NCBI GenBank assembly: GCA_022511345.1
Contig: JAFLRR010000008.1
Coordinates: 1-64,000, forward strand
Direction: 5' to 3'
Origin: Alistipes sp.
GTDB taxonomy: Bacteria; Bacteroidota; Bacteroidia; Bacteroidales; Rikenellaceae
DNA length: 64,000 nucleotides
The notes beneath the pieces are model-generated. The model was not told the DNA's origin. It ran no database searches and was given only the letters and a program-made list of their open reading frames with translations. Shown here in pieces: positions 49,303-57,966 of the stretch; the first letter of the stretch is position 1, and every line of letters begins with the position of its first letter. The position numbers and the translations under genes were made by a program.

Positions 49303-50976
49303 ATGAAACTTACGAAAATCATGGCGGCTGCGGCCGTCGCGCTCTTTGCCTTCGCGGCGGCTTCGGCGGCCGACGGCAAGACCACGATATTCCTTGTCGG
49401 CGACTCGACATGCGCTACCAAATCGCTCGACAAGCAGAATCCCGAGCGCGGCTGGGGACATATGTTCCAGCCGTTCTTCGACTCGTCGATAGTTGTCGAG
49501 AACCACGCCGTGAATGGCCGCTCGACAAAATCGTTCCGCGACGAGGGCCGCTGGGACAAGGTGTTGGAGACCATGAAGAGCGACGACTACGTGTTCATCG
49601 AGTTCGGCCACAACGACCAGAAAGAGAAGGACCCCAAGCGTTTCAGCACCCCCGAACAGTATGCCGAGAATCTGAGGGCATTCATATTCGAGGTGCGCGG
49701 CAACGGCGGAACGCCCGTGTTGCTGACTCCCATCGTGCGCCGTCACTGGGACAACGGCCGACTGCTGGATACGCACGGCGAGTATGTCAAGCAGGTTAAG
49801 CGCATAGCCGAGGAGGAAGAGGTGATAATGTTCGACATGGAGGCCGACACGCGCCGCTGGGTCACCTCGCTAGGCGACGAGGCTTCGCGCGACTACTTCA
49901 TGTGGGTGGCTCCCGGAACATGCCCCCTCTATCCCGACGGACGTCAGGACGATACGCACCTGAATGTCAAGGGCGCAAGAATAGTTGCCGGCATGGTTGC
50001 CGACCACATCGCCGAGGCTATACCCGAACTGGCCGAGCATCTGGTGCGCTACGACTTCGTGGTGGCCAAGGACGGCTCGGGCGACTTCTTCACTGTGGGC
50101 GAGATGATAGATGCAGTGCCCAACTTCGCGCAGAATGAGATAAATGTGCTGATTCGCAACGGCGTGTACAAGGAGAAGAATTCGATATCCTCGACCAAGA
50201 GACATCTGCACCTTACGGGCGAGAGCGTCGAGGGTACGGTTATAACCTATGACGACTTCGCTTCGCGCAAGGGCCCCGTGGGCAACCTGGGAACCTCGGG
50301 TTCGTCGTCGCTCTACATATGCTGCGACGACTTCACGGCCGAGAACATAACCTTCGAGAACTCGGCCGGCAGCGTGGGACAGGCTGTGGCTGTGCAGTGC
50401 ATAGGCGACAGAATGGTATTCCGCAACTGCCGCTTCCTCGGAAATCAGGACACGCTCTACCTGCACGGATACGGCAACCGCGAGGGCAAGGAGTATGTGC
50501 CCAACTCGCGCATATACTTCGTGGATTGCTACGTGGAGGGTACCACCGACTTCATATTCGGTTCGGCGACGGCTCTGTTCGAGAACTGCCGCATACACTC
50601 CAAGTCCAACTCGATGGTCACGGCAGCCTCGACGTGCAAGGGTCAGCCCTACGGCTTCGTCTTCCGCAACTGCGACTTCACGGCCAATGACGGCGTGGAC
50701 AAGGTGCGTCTGGGTCGTCCGTGGCGCGACTATGCGCAGACAGTGCTCATAGACTGCCGCCTGGGCGGACACATTATGCCCGAGGGCTGGCACAACTGGA
50801 ACAGACCCGAAGCAGAGAAGACGGTGCTCTATGGCGAGTACGGCTCGACGGGCGAAGGCGCTAATGCCAAGTCGCGAGTGGCATGGTCGAAGAAGCTGGA
50901 TGCAGCCACTGTAAAGACCAAATATACCAAAGAGGCGATTCTGGGCGGCACAGACGGCTGGAATCCTGAGAAATAA
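49303..50976 (+). CDS. Fused rhamnogalacturonan acetylesterase (CE12) and pectin methylesterase (CE8)
   Basis: This 557-residue exported protein has a signal peptide, an SGNH esterase domain (about 25-245; GDST with Ser36, GHNDQKEK, DDTHLN with the Asp-His pair) and a pectinesterase beta-helix (about 255-550; GQAVAVQ, GNQDTLY, GTTDFIFG, LGRPW with the catalytic Asp and Arg set). It would remove acetyl and methyl groups from pectin, exposing it to GH28 and lyases. ATG 49303 is preferred over GTG 49294 because it begins the signal peptide directly. Confidence 0.93.
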   Translation: MKLTKIMAAAAVALFAFAAASAADGKTTIFLVGDSTCATKSLDKQNPERGWGHMFQPFFDSSIVVENHAVNGRSTKSFRDEGRWDKVLETMKSDDYVFIEFGHNDQKEKDPKRFSTPEQYAENLRAFIFEVRGNGGTPVLLTPIVRRHWDNGRLLDTHGEYVKQVKRIAEEEEVIMFDMEADTRRWVTSLGDEASRDYFMWVAPGTCPLYPDGRQDDTHLNVKGARIVAGMVADHIAEAIPELAEHLVRYDFVVAKDGSGDFFTVGEMIDAVPNFAQNEINVLIRNGVYKEKNSISSTKRHLHLTGESVEGTVITYDDFASRKGPVGNLGTSGSSSLYICCDDFTAENITFENSAGSVGQAVAVQCIGDRMVFRNCRFLGNQDTLYLHGYGNREGKEYVPNSRIYFVDCYVEGTTDFIFGSATALFENCRIHSKSNSMVTAASTCKGQPYGFVFRNCDFTANDGVDKVRLGRPWRDYAQTVLIDCRLGGHIMPEGWHNWNRPEAEKTVLYGEYGSTGEGANAKSRVAWSKKLDAATVKTKYTKEAILGGTDGWNPEK

Positions 50977-50999
50977 CTATAAAAAACAAGATACAGAGT

Positions 51000-52232
51000 A
51001 TGAAATTAGCAGGAATAGTTGTTGCAGCCGCGCTGGCGCTGTCGATGAGCGCATGCGGCTCGAAGAGCTCCCTCTACGGAAGCGAACCCCTCTCGGTGAA
51101 GATGGTGCGCAGCGAGATGACGCGCCACCCGTCGGCTACGACGCTCGACGGAATACCCGAGGGCGGCATCAAGTGGAACTACACGACCGGCCTCGAGCTG
51201 CTGGCCATACTGGATGTGGCCGACACGTACGGCATACCCGAGATGGCGCAGTACGTAGCCGACTACTACGATGCCATCGTTCGCGAGGACGGCTCGGTGA
51301 TAACCTACAAGAAGTCGAACTACAACTTGGACCATGTCTGCCCCGGACGTCCGCTCTTCGCTCTCTACGAGCGCACGGGCGACGAGCGCTTCAAGGCCGT
51401 TATCGACACTCTCTACTCGCAACTCTGTAGCCACCCGCGCAATGACGACGGCGGATTCTGGCACAAGAAGGCTTATCCGCACCAGATGTGGCTGGACGGT
51501 CTCTACATGGCCGAGCCTTTCTATGCGCAGTATACGCGCGACGTGCTGAGCAAGTGCGAGAACGGCGAGGAGCTGTGCCGCCAGGCTACGGCCGACATCG
51601 CCAACCAGTTCGTGACCGTGGCCAAGCATACCTACGACCCCGCAACGGGGCTCTACCGCCATGCGTGCGACGTGTCGCGCGAGATGTTCTGGTGCGACAA
51701 GCAGACCGGACAGTCGAAGCACTCGTGGGACCGCGCAATGGGATGGTATGCGATGGCTATCGTCGAGACGCTCCAGTATATGGACCCCGAGGGCGAGGGC
51801 GCAAAGCAGATGATAGATATACTGAACGGCATATATGAGGTGCTGCCCAAGTATGCCTCGCCCGAGAGCGGCATGTGGTATCAGGTCTTGGAGCTTCCGG
51901 AGCGCGAGGGCAACTATGAGGAGGCTACCGGCTCGATAATGTTCATCTACGCCATGATGAAGGGTTCGCGTCTGGGATACCTGCCCGCAGAGATGCGCGC
52001 CGAGTCGATGCGTCTGTATGAGAAGTTCGTCGACAGATTCGTGCGCCTGAACGAGGACGGAACCATATCGATTACCGACTGCTGCGCCGTGGCTGGCCTG
52101 GGAGGTAGCAGCATGCGCAGCGGCGATTTCGACTACTACATCTCGGAGCCCATCATAGAGAACGACTGCAAGGGCGTGGGTCCCTTCATCTGGGCATCGC
52201 TCGAGTATGAGAAGGAGAAGGGCATGATCTGA
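51000..52232 (+). CDS. GH105 unsaturated rhamnogalacturonyl hydrolase, lipoprotein
   Basis: This 410-residue protein has a lipoprotein signal (lipobox SMSAC) and an (alpha/alpha)6 barrel with WLDGLYMAEPFYAQY and SKHSWDRAMGWYAMA, typical of GH105 (YteR-like). It removes the 4,5-unsaturated uronic acid from lyase products of rhamnogalacturonan. It lies 23 bases after the esterase fusion and is last in the set, before a terminator. No lyase gene is in view. Confidence 0.92.
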   Translation: MKLAGIVVAAALALSMSACGSKSSLYGSEPLSVKMVRSEMTRHPSATTLDGIPEGGIKWNYTTGLELLAILDVADTYGIPEMAQYVADYYDAIVREDGSVITYKKSNYNLDHVCPGRPLFALYERTGDERFKAVIDTLYSQLCSHPRNDDGGFWHKKAYPHQMWLDGLYMAEPFYAQYTRDVLSKCENGEELCRQATADIANQFVTVAKHTYDPATGLYRHACDVSREMFWCDKQTGQSKHSWDRAMGWYAMAIVETLQYMDPEGEGAKQMIDILNGIYEVLPKYASPESGMWYQVLELPEREGNYEEATGSIMFIYAMMKGSRLGYLPAEMRAESMRLYEKFVDRFVRLNEDGTISITDCCAVAGLGGSSMRSGDFDYYISEPIIENDCKGVGPFIWASLEYEKEKGMI

Positions 52233-52250
52233 TTCTTCGGAGTATGAAAA

Positions 52251-52292
52251 CGACGGGGAGAGTTCCAGCGGAACCCTCCCCGTCGAATTTTT
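52251..52292 (+). terminator. Terminator of the pectin genes
   Basis: A 16-bp stem (52251-52266 with 52270-52285) is followed by a T run. Confidence 0.88.
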
Positions 52293-52307
52293 TCGGGGTG
52301 CCGATGG

Positions 52308-52625
52308 TTAATCCTTCATGGCATCCTTGACCTTGTCGGCAGCATCGGCAATCTTCTCCTTGACGGTGTGCTTGTACTGGTCGACCTTCTCGCCCACTGT
52401 GTGCTTGTACTGGTCGACCTTTTCGCCCACGGTGTGCTTGATTTGCGAAGCCTTGTCGGCCACCTTGTCGCGCAGCTGCGAGGCGTTGTCGGCGATTTTG
52501 TCCTTGATCTCTGCGGCTTTGTCGCATGTGCTGTGGCACGAGCCGTAGTTCTTGGTGTTGTCCTTGTTCCAGTCGCTGCCGCTGTCGGCAGTGTTGTGGT
52601 TGCGGTTGTCGAATTTGTTCTCCAT
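52308..52625 (-). CDS. LEA-like hydrophilic protein with 11-residue repeats
   Basis: This 105-residue protein has an Asn/Asp-rich start with two cysteines (CHSTC) and, from residue 42, six consecutive 11-residue units (42-52, 53-63, 64-74, 75-85, 86-96, 97-105) such as DKVADKASQIK and HTVGEKVDQYK. Units 3 and 4 are identical in protein and differ by two bases in DNA (52371-52403 and 52404-52436). An 11-mer amphipathic helix period is typical of group 3 LEA and related stress proteins that protect proteins or membranes during drying or osmotic stress. ATG 52625 is chosen; the longer start would overlap the next gene. It follows the GlsB/YeaQ gene by 13 bases. Confidence 0.8.
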   Translation of the reverse strand: MENKFDNRNHNTADSGSDWNKDNTKNYGSCHSTCDKAAEIKDKIADNASQLRDKVADKASQIKHTVGEKVDQYKHTVGEKVDQYKHTVKEKIADAADKVKDAMKD

Positions 52626-52638
52626 ATGCGTGAAATTT

Positions 52639-52914
52639 TTAGGATTGTGCATTTTCGCGGACGTTGTTGTGGCGGGAGAGTGCCGAGACTATCCACAGCA
52701 GCACGATGGCTCCCACAAGCGCGGTGACCAGACTGCCGAAGGTGCCCACGGCGAAGAGACCTGCCAGCGAGAAGAGCCAGCCGCCCAGAACGCCGCCGAT
52801 TATGCCGACGATGAGATTGATCCACAGACCTGCTCCGCGGCCCTTGACCATCAGGTTCGCCAGCCATCCGGCGACGAGACCTATCAAAAGATACCATAAG
52901 AAAAACATAGGCAT
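52639..52914 (-). CDS. GlsB/YeaQ/YmgE family membrane protein
   Basis: This 91-residue protein has three short membrane helices with glycine zippers (LIGLVAGWLANLMVKGRGAG; NLIVGIIGGVLGGWLF), the family signature. Such proteins are linked to general stress responses; the mechanism is unknown. ATG 52914 or the second ATG (52908) could be used. It is cotranscribed with the LEA-like gene. Confidence 0.88.
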   Translation of the reverse strand: MPMFFLWYLLIGLVAGWLANLMVKGRGAGLWINLIVGIIGGVLGGWLFSLAGLFAVGTFGSLVTALVGAIVLLWIVSALSRHNNVRENAQS

Positions 52915-52980
52915 AAAAATTTAACAAGTTTCGGCCGAATGCCGGCAAAATCCGTTCCGCAGTGGTTGGCCGGGCAATAA

Positions 52981-53015
52981 AAAAGAGACGCTGCACGGCG
53001 GCAGCATCTCTTTTT
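52981..53015 (-). terminator. Terminator of the cysteine-desulfidase-like gene
   Basis: A 13-bp stem with one mismatch (52982-52994 with 53001-53013) has A and T runs on the two sides. Confidence 0.7.
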
Positions 53016-53056
53016 CAGTGCATTGGGCGATTTTAGCCGGTGAGGCTCATGTGAGG

Positions 53057-54355
53057 CTAACGGCAAATATCCTTGCCGGTCATGATGTCGAGAACCATGC
53101 GGTCGGTCTCATTCATGGCCTCGCGGCCTATGTCGGTCAGATTGCGTATCGAGCGGTCGACATCGTCGTCGATGATGCCCTCGACCTGGGTCACGCAGCG
53201 GTTCTCCATGGCCAGCATTGCCGAGAGGATGGCCGTGGATACGCCGCTCGAGAGCTTGAGGGCGCAGCTCGGCTTGGCTCCGTCGCATATCATGCCCGTG
53301 AGGTTGGCTATCATGTTCTTGACGGCTGCGGCGACCTGGTCGTAGCCTCCGCCCATGAGGTAGGTTATGCCGCAGCTCGAACCGGTGGCCGCCACCACGC
53401 AGCCGCAGAGGGCCGAGAGGCGGCCGAGACTGCTCTTGATATATATGACCGTCAGATGGCTGAGGATGAGCGCGCGGACCGTGGCCTCGGTGTCTGCGCC
53501 GCACTCCTCGGCGTAGACCACGACAGGGAGTGTCGCGGCGATGCCCTGGTTGCCGCTGCCGGAGTTGCTCATGACCGGGATGGGTGCGCCGGCCATGCGG
53601 GCGTCGCAGGCGGCCGAGGTGTAGGAGAGGATGCGCGAAAAGATGCTGTCGCCGATGATGCGGCGCTGGCGCTCCAGGCGCAGGGTGCGGCCGAGAGCGT
53701 GTCCGTAGTCGCCCTCGAAGGAGCGTTCGGCGGCGGCCTTGTTGAGACGGCGCGACTCGAGGATGAATTCTATCTCCTCGAGCGGCGAGGTGATGGCGAA
53801 CTCCCACACGCGGCGCATGGAGAGCTCCGGTTCGTCGTCAGACTGCTCCTCCGCAGCGGTGTCGGTGCGGTTATCCAGAAGCGTGCGACCGTTGAGCGAC
53901 TCGAATACGAAGCGGGTGTGCTGGCCCGATATGACGGCCGTGGCAGTATGGTCGCCGGCTGAGGCCTCGACCTCGATGTAGAGCTTCTCGGCTGTTTGGT
54001 CGCAGAGCGATATGGATATGCGTCCCGCGAGCATGAACTCGCGGGCGCGGTCTATGGTTTCGGCATCGGTGCCGTCGAGAACCTCCAGACCGCGCTCGGA
54101 GCCGCCGCGCAGGGCTCCGATGGCGATGGCCACAGGCAGACCCGTCATGCCAGTGCCGGGTATTCCCACGCCCATGGCATTCTTGAGTATGTTGGCGCTC
54201 AGGCGCACTGCGACATTGTCGGGCGTGCGGCCGAGCAGTTCGGTGGTACGGGCGGTGCAGAGCGCTACGGCCACGGGTTCGGTGCAGCCGGTGGCGGGCA
54301 CCACTTCGCGTTGGATGAGCGCTATGATTTTGCGACGTTCTGACGAGGGTATCAT
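53057..54355 (-). CDS. L-cysteine desulfidase / L-serine dehydratase-like protein (UPF0597)
   Basis: The 432-residue protein matches the UPF0597/CdsB family: VVPATGCTEPVAVALC at the N terminus, NSGSGNQGIAATLPV in the middle and three cysteines in CGCVVAATGSSCGITYLMGGG and GMICDGAKPSCA that can hold a 4Fe-4S cluster. These enzymes split L-cysteine to pyruvate, ammonia and sulfide (or deaminate serine). Cysteine breakdown fits an amino-acid-fermenting anaerobe. It is a single gene with a TATATTTG box at 54378-54385. Confidence 0.88.
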   Translation of the reverse strand: MIPSSERRKIIALIQREVVPATGCTEPVAVALCTARTTELLGRTPDNVAVRLSANILKNAMGVGIPGTGMTGLPVAIAIGALRGGSERGLEVLDGTDAETIDRAREFMLAGRISISLCDQTAEKLYIEVEASAGDHTATAVISGQHTRFVFESLNGRTLLDNRTDTAAEEQSDDEPELSMRRVWEFAITSPLEEIEFILESRRLNKAAAERSFEGDYGHALGRTLRLERQRRIIGDSIFSRILSYTSAACDARMAGAPIPVMSNSGSGNQGIAATLPVVVYAEECGADTEATVRALILSHLTVIYIKSSLGRLSALCGCVVAATGSSCGITYLMGGGYDQVAAAVKNMIANLTGMICDGAKPSCALKLSSGVSTAILSAMLAMENRCVTQVEGIIDDDVDRSIRNLTDIGREAMNETDRMVLDIMTGKDICR

Positions 54356-54377
54356 ATGCCGGAGATTTGTTTATGTA

Positions 54378-54385
54378 CAAATATA
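54378..54385 (-). promoter_or_regulatory. Promoter -7 box of the cysteine-desulfidase-like gene
   Basis: TATATTTG on the minus strand, 22 bases before the ATG; no clear -33. Confidence 0.55.
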
Positions 54386-54417
54386 ATGTTTTTTTCGTTT
54401 CGGCGGCTGCAGGTACG

Positions 54418-54444
54418 AAAAACGGCGCATCGGATGATGCGCCG
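54418..54444 (-). terminator. tRNA-Leu terminator
   Basis: A 9-bp stem (54423-54431 with 54436-54444), loop of 4, with a U run on the minus strand. Confidence 0.82.
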
Positions 54445-54448
54445 CAAG

Positions 54449-54534
54449 TACTCGAAGCCGGGGTCGAACCGGCACGGCCATTACTGGCCACAGGATTTTA
54501 AGTCCGGCGTGTCTACCTATTCCACCATTCGAGC
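54449..54534 (-). tRNA. tRNA-Leu (anticodon TAA)
   Basis: 86 nt with a long variable arm. Acceptor GCTCGAA with TTCGAGT (one G-T), anticodon loop CTTAAAA (TAA), T arm CCGG-TTCGACC-CCGG. CCA is not encoded. This tRNA is a target of MiaA, encoded just upstream. Confidence 0.95.
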
Positions 54535-54555
54535 AGCCCCGCTTGTGCGGACGCG

Positions 54556-54587
54556 CAAAAGTATAAATTAATTCGCTATTTCACAAA
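54556..54587 (-). promoter_or_regulatory. tRNA-Leu promoter
   Basis: TTTG (54584-54587), 20 bases, TACTTTTG (54556-54563) on the minus strand. Confidence 0.82.
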
Positions 54588-54601
54588 CCGCAAGGCGCTT
54601 T

Positions 54602-55507
54602 TCAGCGTGTGCCGTCGATGTGGCCGATGATGTGAGCTGTGTCATCTGGCGCAAACCATTCGATTTGAGGGTCGCGGCGGAACCAGGTCATCTGACGCTT
54701 GGCATAGCGGCGGGTGTTGCGTTTGATAAGCTCGACGGCCTGCTCGCGCGTGAGCGTGCCGTCGAACATCTCGAAGAGCTCCTTGTAGCCTACGGTCTGC
54801 AGCGAGTTGAGCTCGCGGAACGGGTAGACGGCGCGCGCCTCCTGCTCCAGCCCCTCGGCCATCATGGCATCTACGCGGCGGTCTATGCGAGCGTAGAGCT
54901 CCTCGCGTGGCAGCTGAAGACCTATTTTGATGATTCTGAACGGCCGCTCGCGCCGTACGCCCGAACGTTGGCGGGAGTAGGGTATGCCGGTCTGGATGCA
55001 GACCTCGAGCGCACGCTGCACGCGGGCGGGGTTGCTGCGGTCGACGGCGGCGTAGTAGTCGGGGTCGAGTCTGCGCAGCTCCTCGGCCAGGGCTGCTATG
55101 CCTTCCCGCTCCATGCGCAGGGTGAGCTGGCGCCTGAGCTCGGGGTCGGCCTTGGGCAGGTCGTCCATGCCCTGGCACAGGGCCTGCACGTAGAGTCCCG
55201 AGCCGCCGACGGCGATGACCGTGGAGTGTGTGCGGAAAAGCTGCCCGAGCAGAGCGAGAGCCTGTACCTCATATTCGCCGCAGTTGAAATCGTCGGTTAT
55301 CTGGTGCGAGGCTATGAAGTGGTGTTCGGCGGCGGCGAGCTGCTCGGCTGCAGGCTGTGCAGTGCCGATGGGTATGCCCCGGTATATCTGTCTCGAGTCG
55401 GCCGAGACTATCGGGGCGGCGTAGTGCTGCGCCAGACGTATGCTCAGGTCGGTTTTGCCGCACCCGGTGGGCCCGACTATCACTATCAGACGGCTGTCAG
55501 TATTCAT
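54602..55507 (-). CDS. miaA: tRNA dimethylallyltransferase
   Basis: This 301-residue protein adds an isoprenyl group to A37 of tRNAs that read codons starting with U. VGPTGCGKTDLSIRLA is the P loop, VSADSRQIYRG the tRNA/active-site motif, GGSGLYVQALCQG the next, and KRNTRRYAKRQMTWFRRD the C-terminal part. It overlaps the upstream gene by 11 bases; the unit is dxs, TnpR-passenger-like, miaA. Dxs feeds the isoprenoid precursor that MiaA uses. Confidence 0.95.
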   Translation of the reverse strand: MNTDSRLIVIVGPTGCGKTDLSIRLAQHYAAPIVSADSRQIYRGIPIGTAQPAAEQLAAAEHHFIASHQITDDFNCGEYEVQALALLGQLFRTHSTVIAVGGSGLYVQALCQGMDDLPKADPELRRQLTLRMEREGIAALAEELRRLDPDYYAAVDRSNPARVQRALEVCIQTGIPYSRQRSGVRRERPFRIIKIGLQLPREELYARIDRRVDAMMAEGLEQEARAVYPFRELNSLQTVGYKELFEMFDGTLTREQAVELIKRNTRRYAKRQMTWFRRDPQIEWFAPDDTAHIIGHIDGTR

Positions 55508-56003
55508 CGTCGTAGCTGTCGTCGCCGTCGAAATCGCTGTAGTCGCCCATCATCTGCTCGAAAATCGAGCCTTCGTCCTCGTTCAGCTCGGGGTCGAACT
55601 GGTCCGGAGCCGGCGCATGCTCGAAGACCACGGCAGGGTAGCTGCGGCCGGGTACGGGTTCCGAGGCGTCGATGAACTCGAGGTAATAGGCGCGGTCGGT
55701 GAAGATGTCGAATAACCATATCAGCCGGTCGTGCAGTCCCTGAAGCACGTCGCGCAGCATGACGCTGTCCATAGGTGCCGGCGCATCGGGTCCGGAATCG
55801 CCCATATCCATGAGTGTGAACTCACGGCGGCGCTGCCACTCTCCGTCGGCCGTGAAGAACGAGGCCATGCACTCCTGGTATCGGAGCGTGCGGAGGATGA
55901 ATTGGTGGAAGTGCAGCAGCGAGGTGTCGGAGAGCAGCTCGAAGTCGCGGACGAAGTTGTCGTTCTCGTCGCTCAGCATGCGGAACTTGAATACCATTGG
56001 CAT
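55497..56003 (-). CDS. IS1096-passenger TnpR-like / pRiA4b ORF-3-like protein
   Basis: This 168-residue protein starts VFKFRMLSDENDNFVRDFEL, resembling the plasmid pRiA4b ORF-3/IS1096 passenger fold, with LHFHQFILRTLRY after it and a strongly acidic C terminus (ending DFDGDDSYDDEY). Despite the family name there is no transposase or inverted repeat nearby; in Bacteroidales this gene is commonly beside miaA as a stable chromosomal gene. Its function is unknown. The second Met (55997) could also be the start. Confidence 0.7.
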   Translation of the reverse strand: MPMVFKFRMLSDENDNFVRDFELLSDTSLLHFHQFILRTLRYQECMASFFTADGEWQRRREFTLMDMGDSGPDAPAPMDSVMLRDVLQGLHDRLIWLFDIFTDRAYYLEFIDASEPVPGRSYPAVVFEHAPAPDQFDPELNEDEGSIFEQMMGDYSDFDGDDSYDDEY

Positions 56004-56024
56004 TGTGATGCAGTGTTTTAGGGG

Positions 56025-57899
56025 TTAGCTTTCGAGTATTGCGGTAAGTATGCCCTCGCGGTCGAATCCGCACTGTCGGTGCAGCTCGGCGACGGTGCCG
56101 TGCTCGACGAAACTGTCGCCGATGCCCAGCGAGCGGACGCGGATGCCGAAGCCGCGGTCGTTTAGCCATGCCGAGATGCTCTGGCCGGCGCCGCCGCGCA
56201 CTATGCCGTCCTCGACGGTTACCAGGCGGCTGAAGCTGCGGCCTATCTGTTCGAGCATCTGCTCGTCCAGCGGGCGGATGAAGCGCAGGTCGTAGTGTGC
56301 GGCGTCGATGCCTCTTGCGGCAGCGTCGGCGCAGGCGGCGGCAGTGTCGGCGCAGGTGGTGCCGATGCTCAGCACGGCCGTGCCGGTGCCTCGGCGCAGG
56401 CAGCGTCCGCGGCCGACGGGAATCGCTGTAAAGGGAACATCGCGCCATTCGACTCCGGCTCCGGCGCCGCGCGGGTAGCGTATGACGAAGGGCGCCGGGG
56501 TGTTCAGAGCCGTGAACATCATGTTGCGCAGCTCGGCCTCGTCGGCCGGGGCGGCGACGATCAATCCCGGCACGGAGCCGAAGCAGGCCATGTCGAACAT
56601 GCCGTGGTGCGTGGCTCCGTCCTCGCCCACAAGACCGCCGCGGTCGAGGCACATGACGACATGGAGGTTTTGTATGGCTACGTCGTGGATGACATTGTCG
56701 TAGGCGCGTTGCATGAATGTCGAGTAGATGTTGCAGAAGGGTACCATGCCGGCTGCGGCCAGACCGGCCGAGAATGTGACGGCGTGGCCCTCGGCGATGC
56801 CTACATCGAAGCAGCGGTGGGGCATCTCTCTCATCAGAATGTCCATCGAGCAGCCCGAGAGCATGGCCGGCGTGATGCCCACCACGCGATTGTCGGCGCG
56901 TGCCAGCTCGAGCAGCGTCTGCCCGAATACATCCTGGTAGCGCGCCACGGCGGGAGCCTGACGCAGCCGCTCGCCGGTATCGGGGTTGAAGCAGCCGGGG
57001 GCATGCCACACGGTGCGGTCCTCCTCGGCAGGCGTGTAGCCCTTGCCCTTGACTGTCATCACATGCAGCAACTTTGGGCCGCCGATGTTGCGCAGGGCCG
57101 ACAGGACGTCGACGAGCTCGTTGAGATTATGGCCGTCGACGGGCCCGAAGTATCTGAAATTGAAGCTCTCGAACATGTTGCTGTTTTTGAGCAGACCCTG
57201 CTTGACGGCGTTGCCCGTCTTCTGGAAGCAGTGGAGTAAGAAGGGTACATGGGCCAATATGCGCCACAGGCGGCGCTTGATGCGGTTGTAGAGTCTCGAG
57301 GTGGAGATTCTGACCAGATAGCTCTTCAGGGCGCCGGTGGCCTTGTCGATGGATATGTTGTTGTCGTTGAGGATTATCAGCAGGTCGGTGTCGGGGCTGG
57401 CTCCGGCGTTGTTAAGCCCTTCGAATGCCAATCCGCCGGTCATGGCGCCGTCGCCGATGACGGCCACGGTCTTGAAGCTCCGGCCGCACATCTCGGCTGC
57501 CTTGGCCATGCCGAATGCCGCCGAGACCGAGACCGACGAGTGTCCGCCGCCGAATGCGTCGTATGGGCTCTCGGCCATGCGCGGGAAGCCGCTGATGCCG
57601 CCCAGCATGCGCTTGCGGCGGAATGCCTCGCGGCGGCCAGTGATGATTTTGTGGGCATAGGCCTGATGTCCCACATCCCAGATGAGTTTGTCGCCGGGAG
57701 TCTCGTAGACGTAGTGCAGGGCTGCGGCCAGCTCGACGGCGCCCAGACTCGAGGCCAGATGCCCGGGGTTGACCGAGCACTGCTCGATGATGTAGTGCCG
57801 AAGTTCGTCGCAGTAGCAACGCAACTCCTCGCGGGATAGGCCTTTGAGGTCGGCGGGCGAGTCGACCGTGCCGAGGTATTTGTACTCCTTGTCGTCCAT
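56025..57899 (-). CDS. dxs: 1-deoxy-D-xylulose-5-phosphate synthase
   Basis: This 624-residue thiamine-diphosphate enzyme starts the MEP isoprenoid route from pyruvate and glyceraldehyde 3-phosphate. Motifs: VNPGHLASSLGAVEL, WDVGHQAYAHKI, VIGDGAMTGGLAFEGLNNAG (thiamine-diphosphate site), GPVDGHN and DVGIAEGHAVTFSAGLA. ATG 57899 is chosen because the TATATTTG box at 57924-57931 covers the longer start (57926). It precedes a TnpR-passenger-like gene and miaA. Confidence 0.95.
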   Translation of the reverse strand: MDDKEYKYLGTVDSPADLKGLSREELRCYCDELRHYIIEQCSVNPGHLASSLGAVELAAALHYVYETPGDKLIWDVGHQAYAHKIITGRREAFRRKRMLGGISGFPRMAESPYDAFGGGHSSVSVSAAFGMAKAAEMCGRSFKTVAVIGDGAMTGGLAFEGLNNAGASPDTDLLIILNDNNISIDKATGALKSYLVRISTSRLYNRIKRRLWRILAHVPFLLHCFQKTGNAVKQGLLKNSNMFESFNFRYFGPVDGHNLNELVDVLSALRNIGGPKLLHVMTVKGKGYTPAEEDRTVWHAPGCFNPDTGERLRQAPAVARYQDVFGQTLLELARADNRVVGITPAMLSGCSMDILMREMPHRCFDVGIAEGHAVTFSAGLAAAGMVPFCNIYSTFMQRAYDNVIHDVAIQNLHVVMCLDRGGLVGEDGATHHGMFDMACFGSVPGLIVAAPADEAELRNMMFTALNTPAPFVIRYPRGAGAGVEWRDVPFTAIPVGRGRCLRRGTGTAVLSIGTTCADTAAACADAAARGIDAAHYDLRFIRPLDEQMLEQIGRSFSRLVTVEDGIVRGGAGQSISAWLNDRGFGIRVRSLGIGDSFVEHGTVAELHRQCGFDREGILTAILES

Positions 57900-57923
57900 C
57901 TGGCTGCTGAAGGTTTCGATGCG

Positions 57924-57954
57924 CAAATATAGCTATAAAAAGTCGACGGGCAAA
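57924..57954 (-). promoter_or_regulatory. dxs operon promoter
   Basis: TTTG (57951-57954), 19 bases, TATATTTG (57924-57931) on the minus strand; leader about 19 nt. Confidence 0.8.
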
Positions 57955-57966
57955 GCCGGTGCCGGG

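Noticed and set aside
47482..49776. 764-codon minus-strand frame opposite GH28 and the esterase fusion
   Set aside because: It crosses two well-identified genes and has no family motifs.
55497..56003. Insertion sequence remnant
   Set aside because: The family name comes from IS1096, but no transposase, inverted repeats or target duplication are present.
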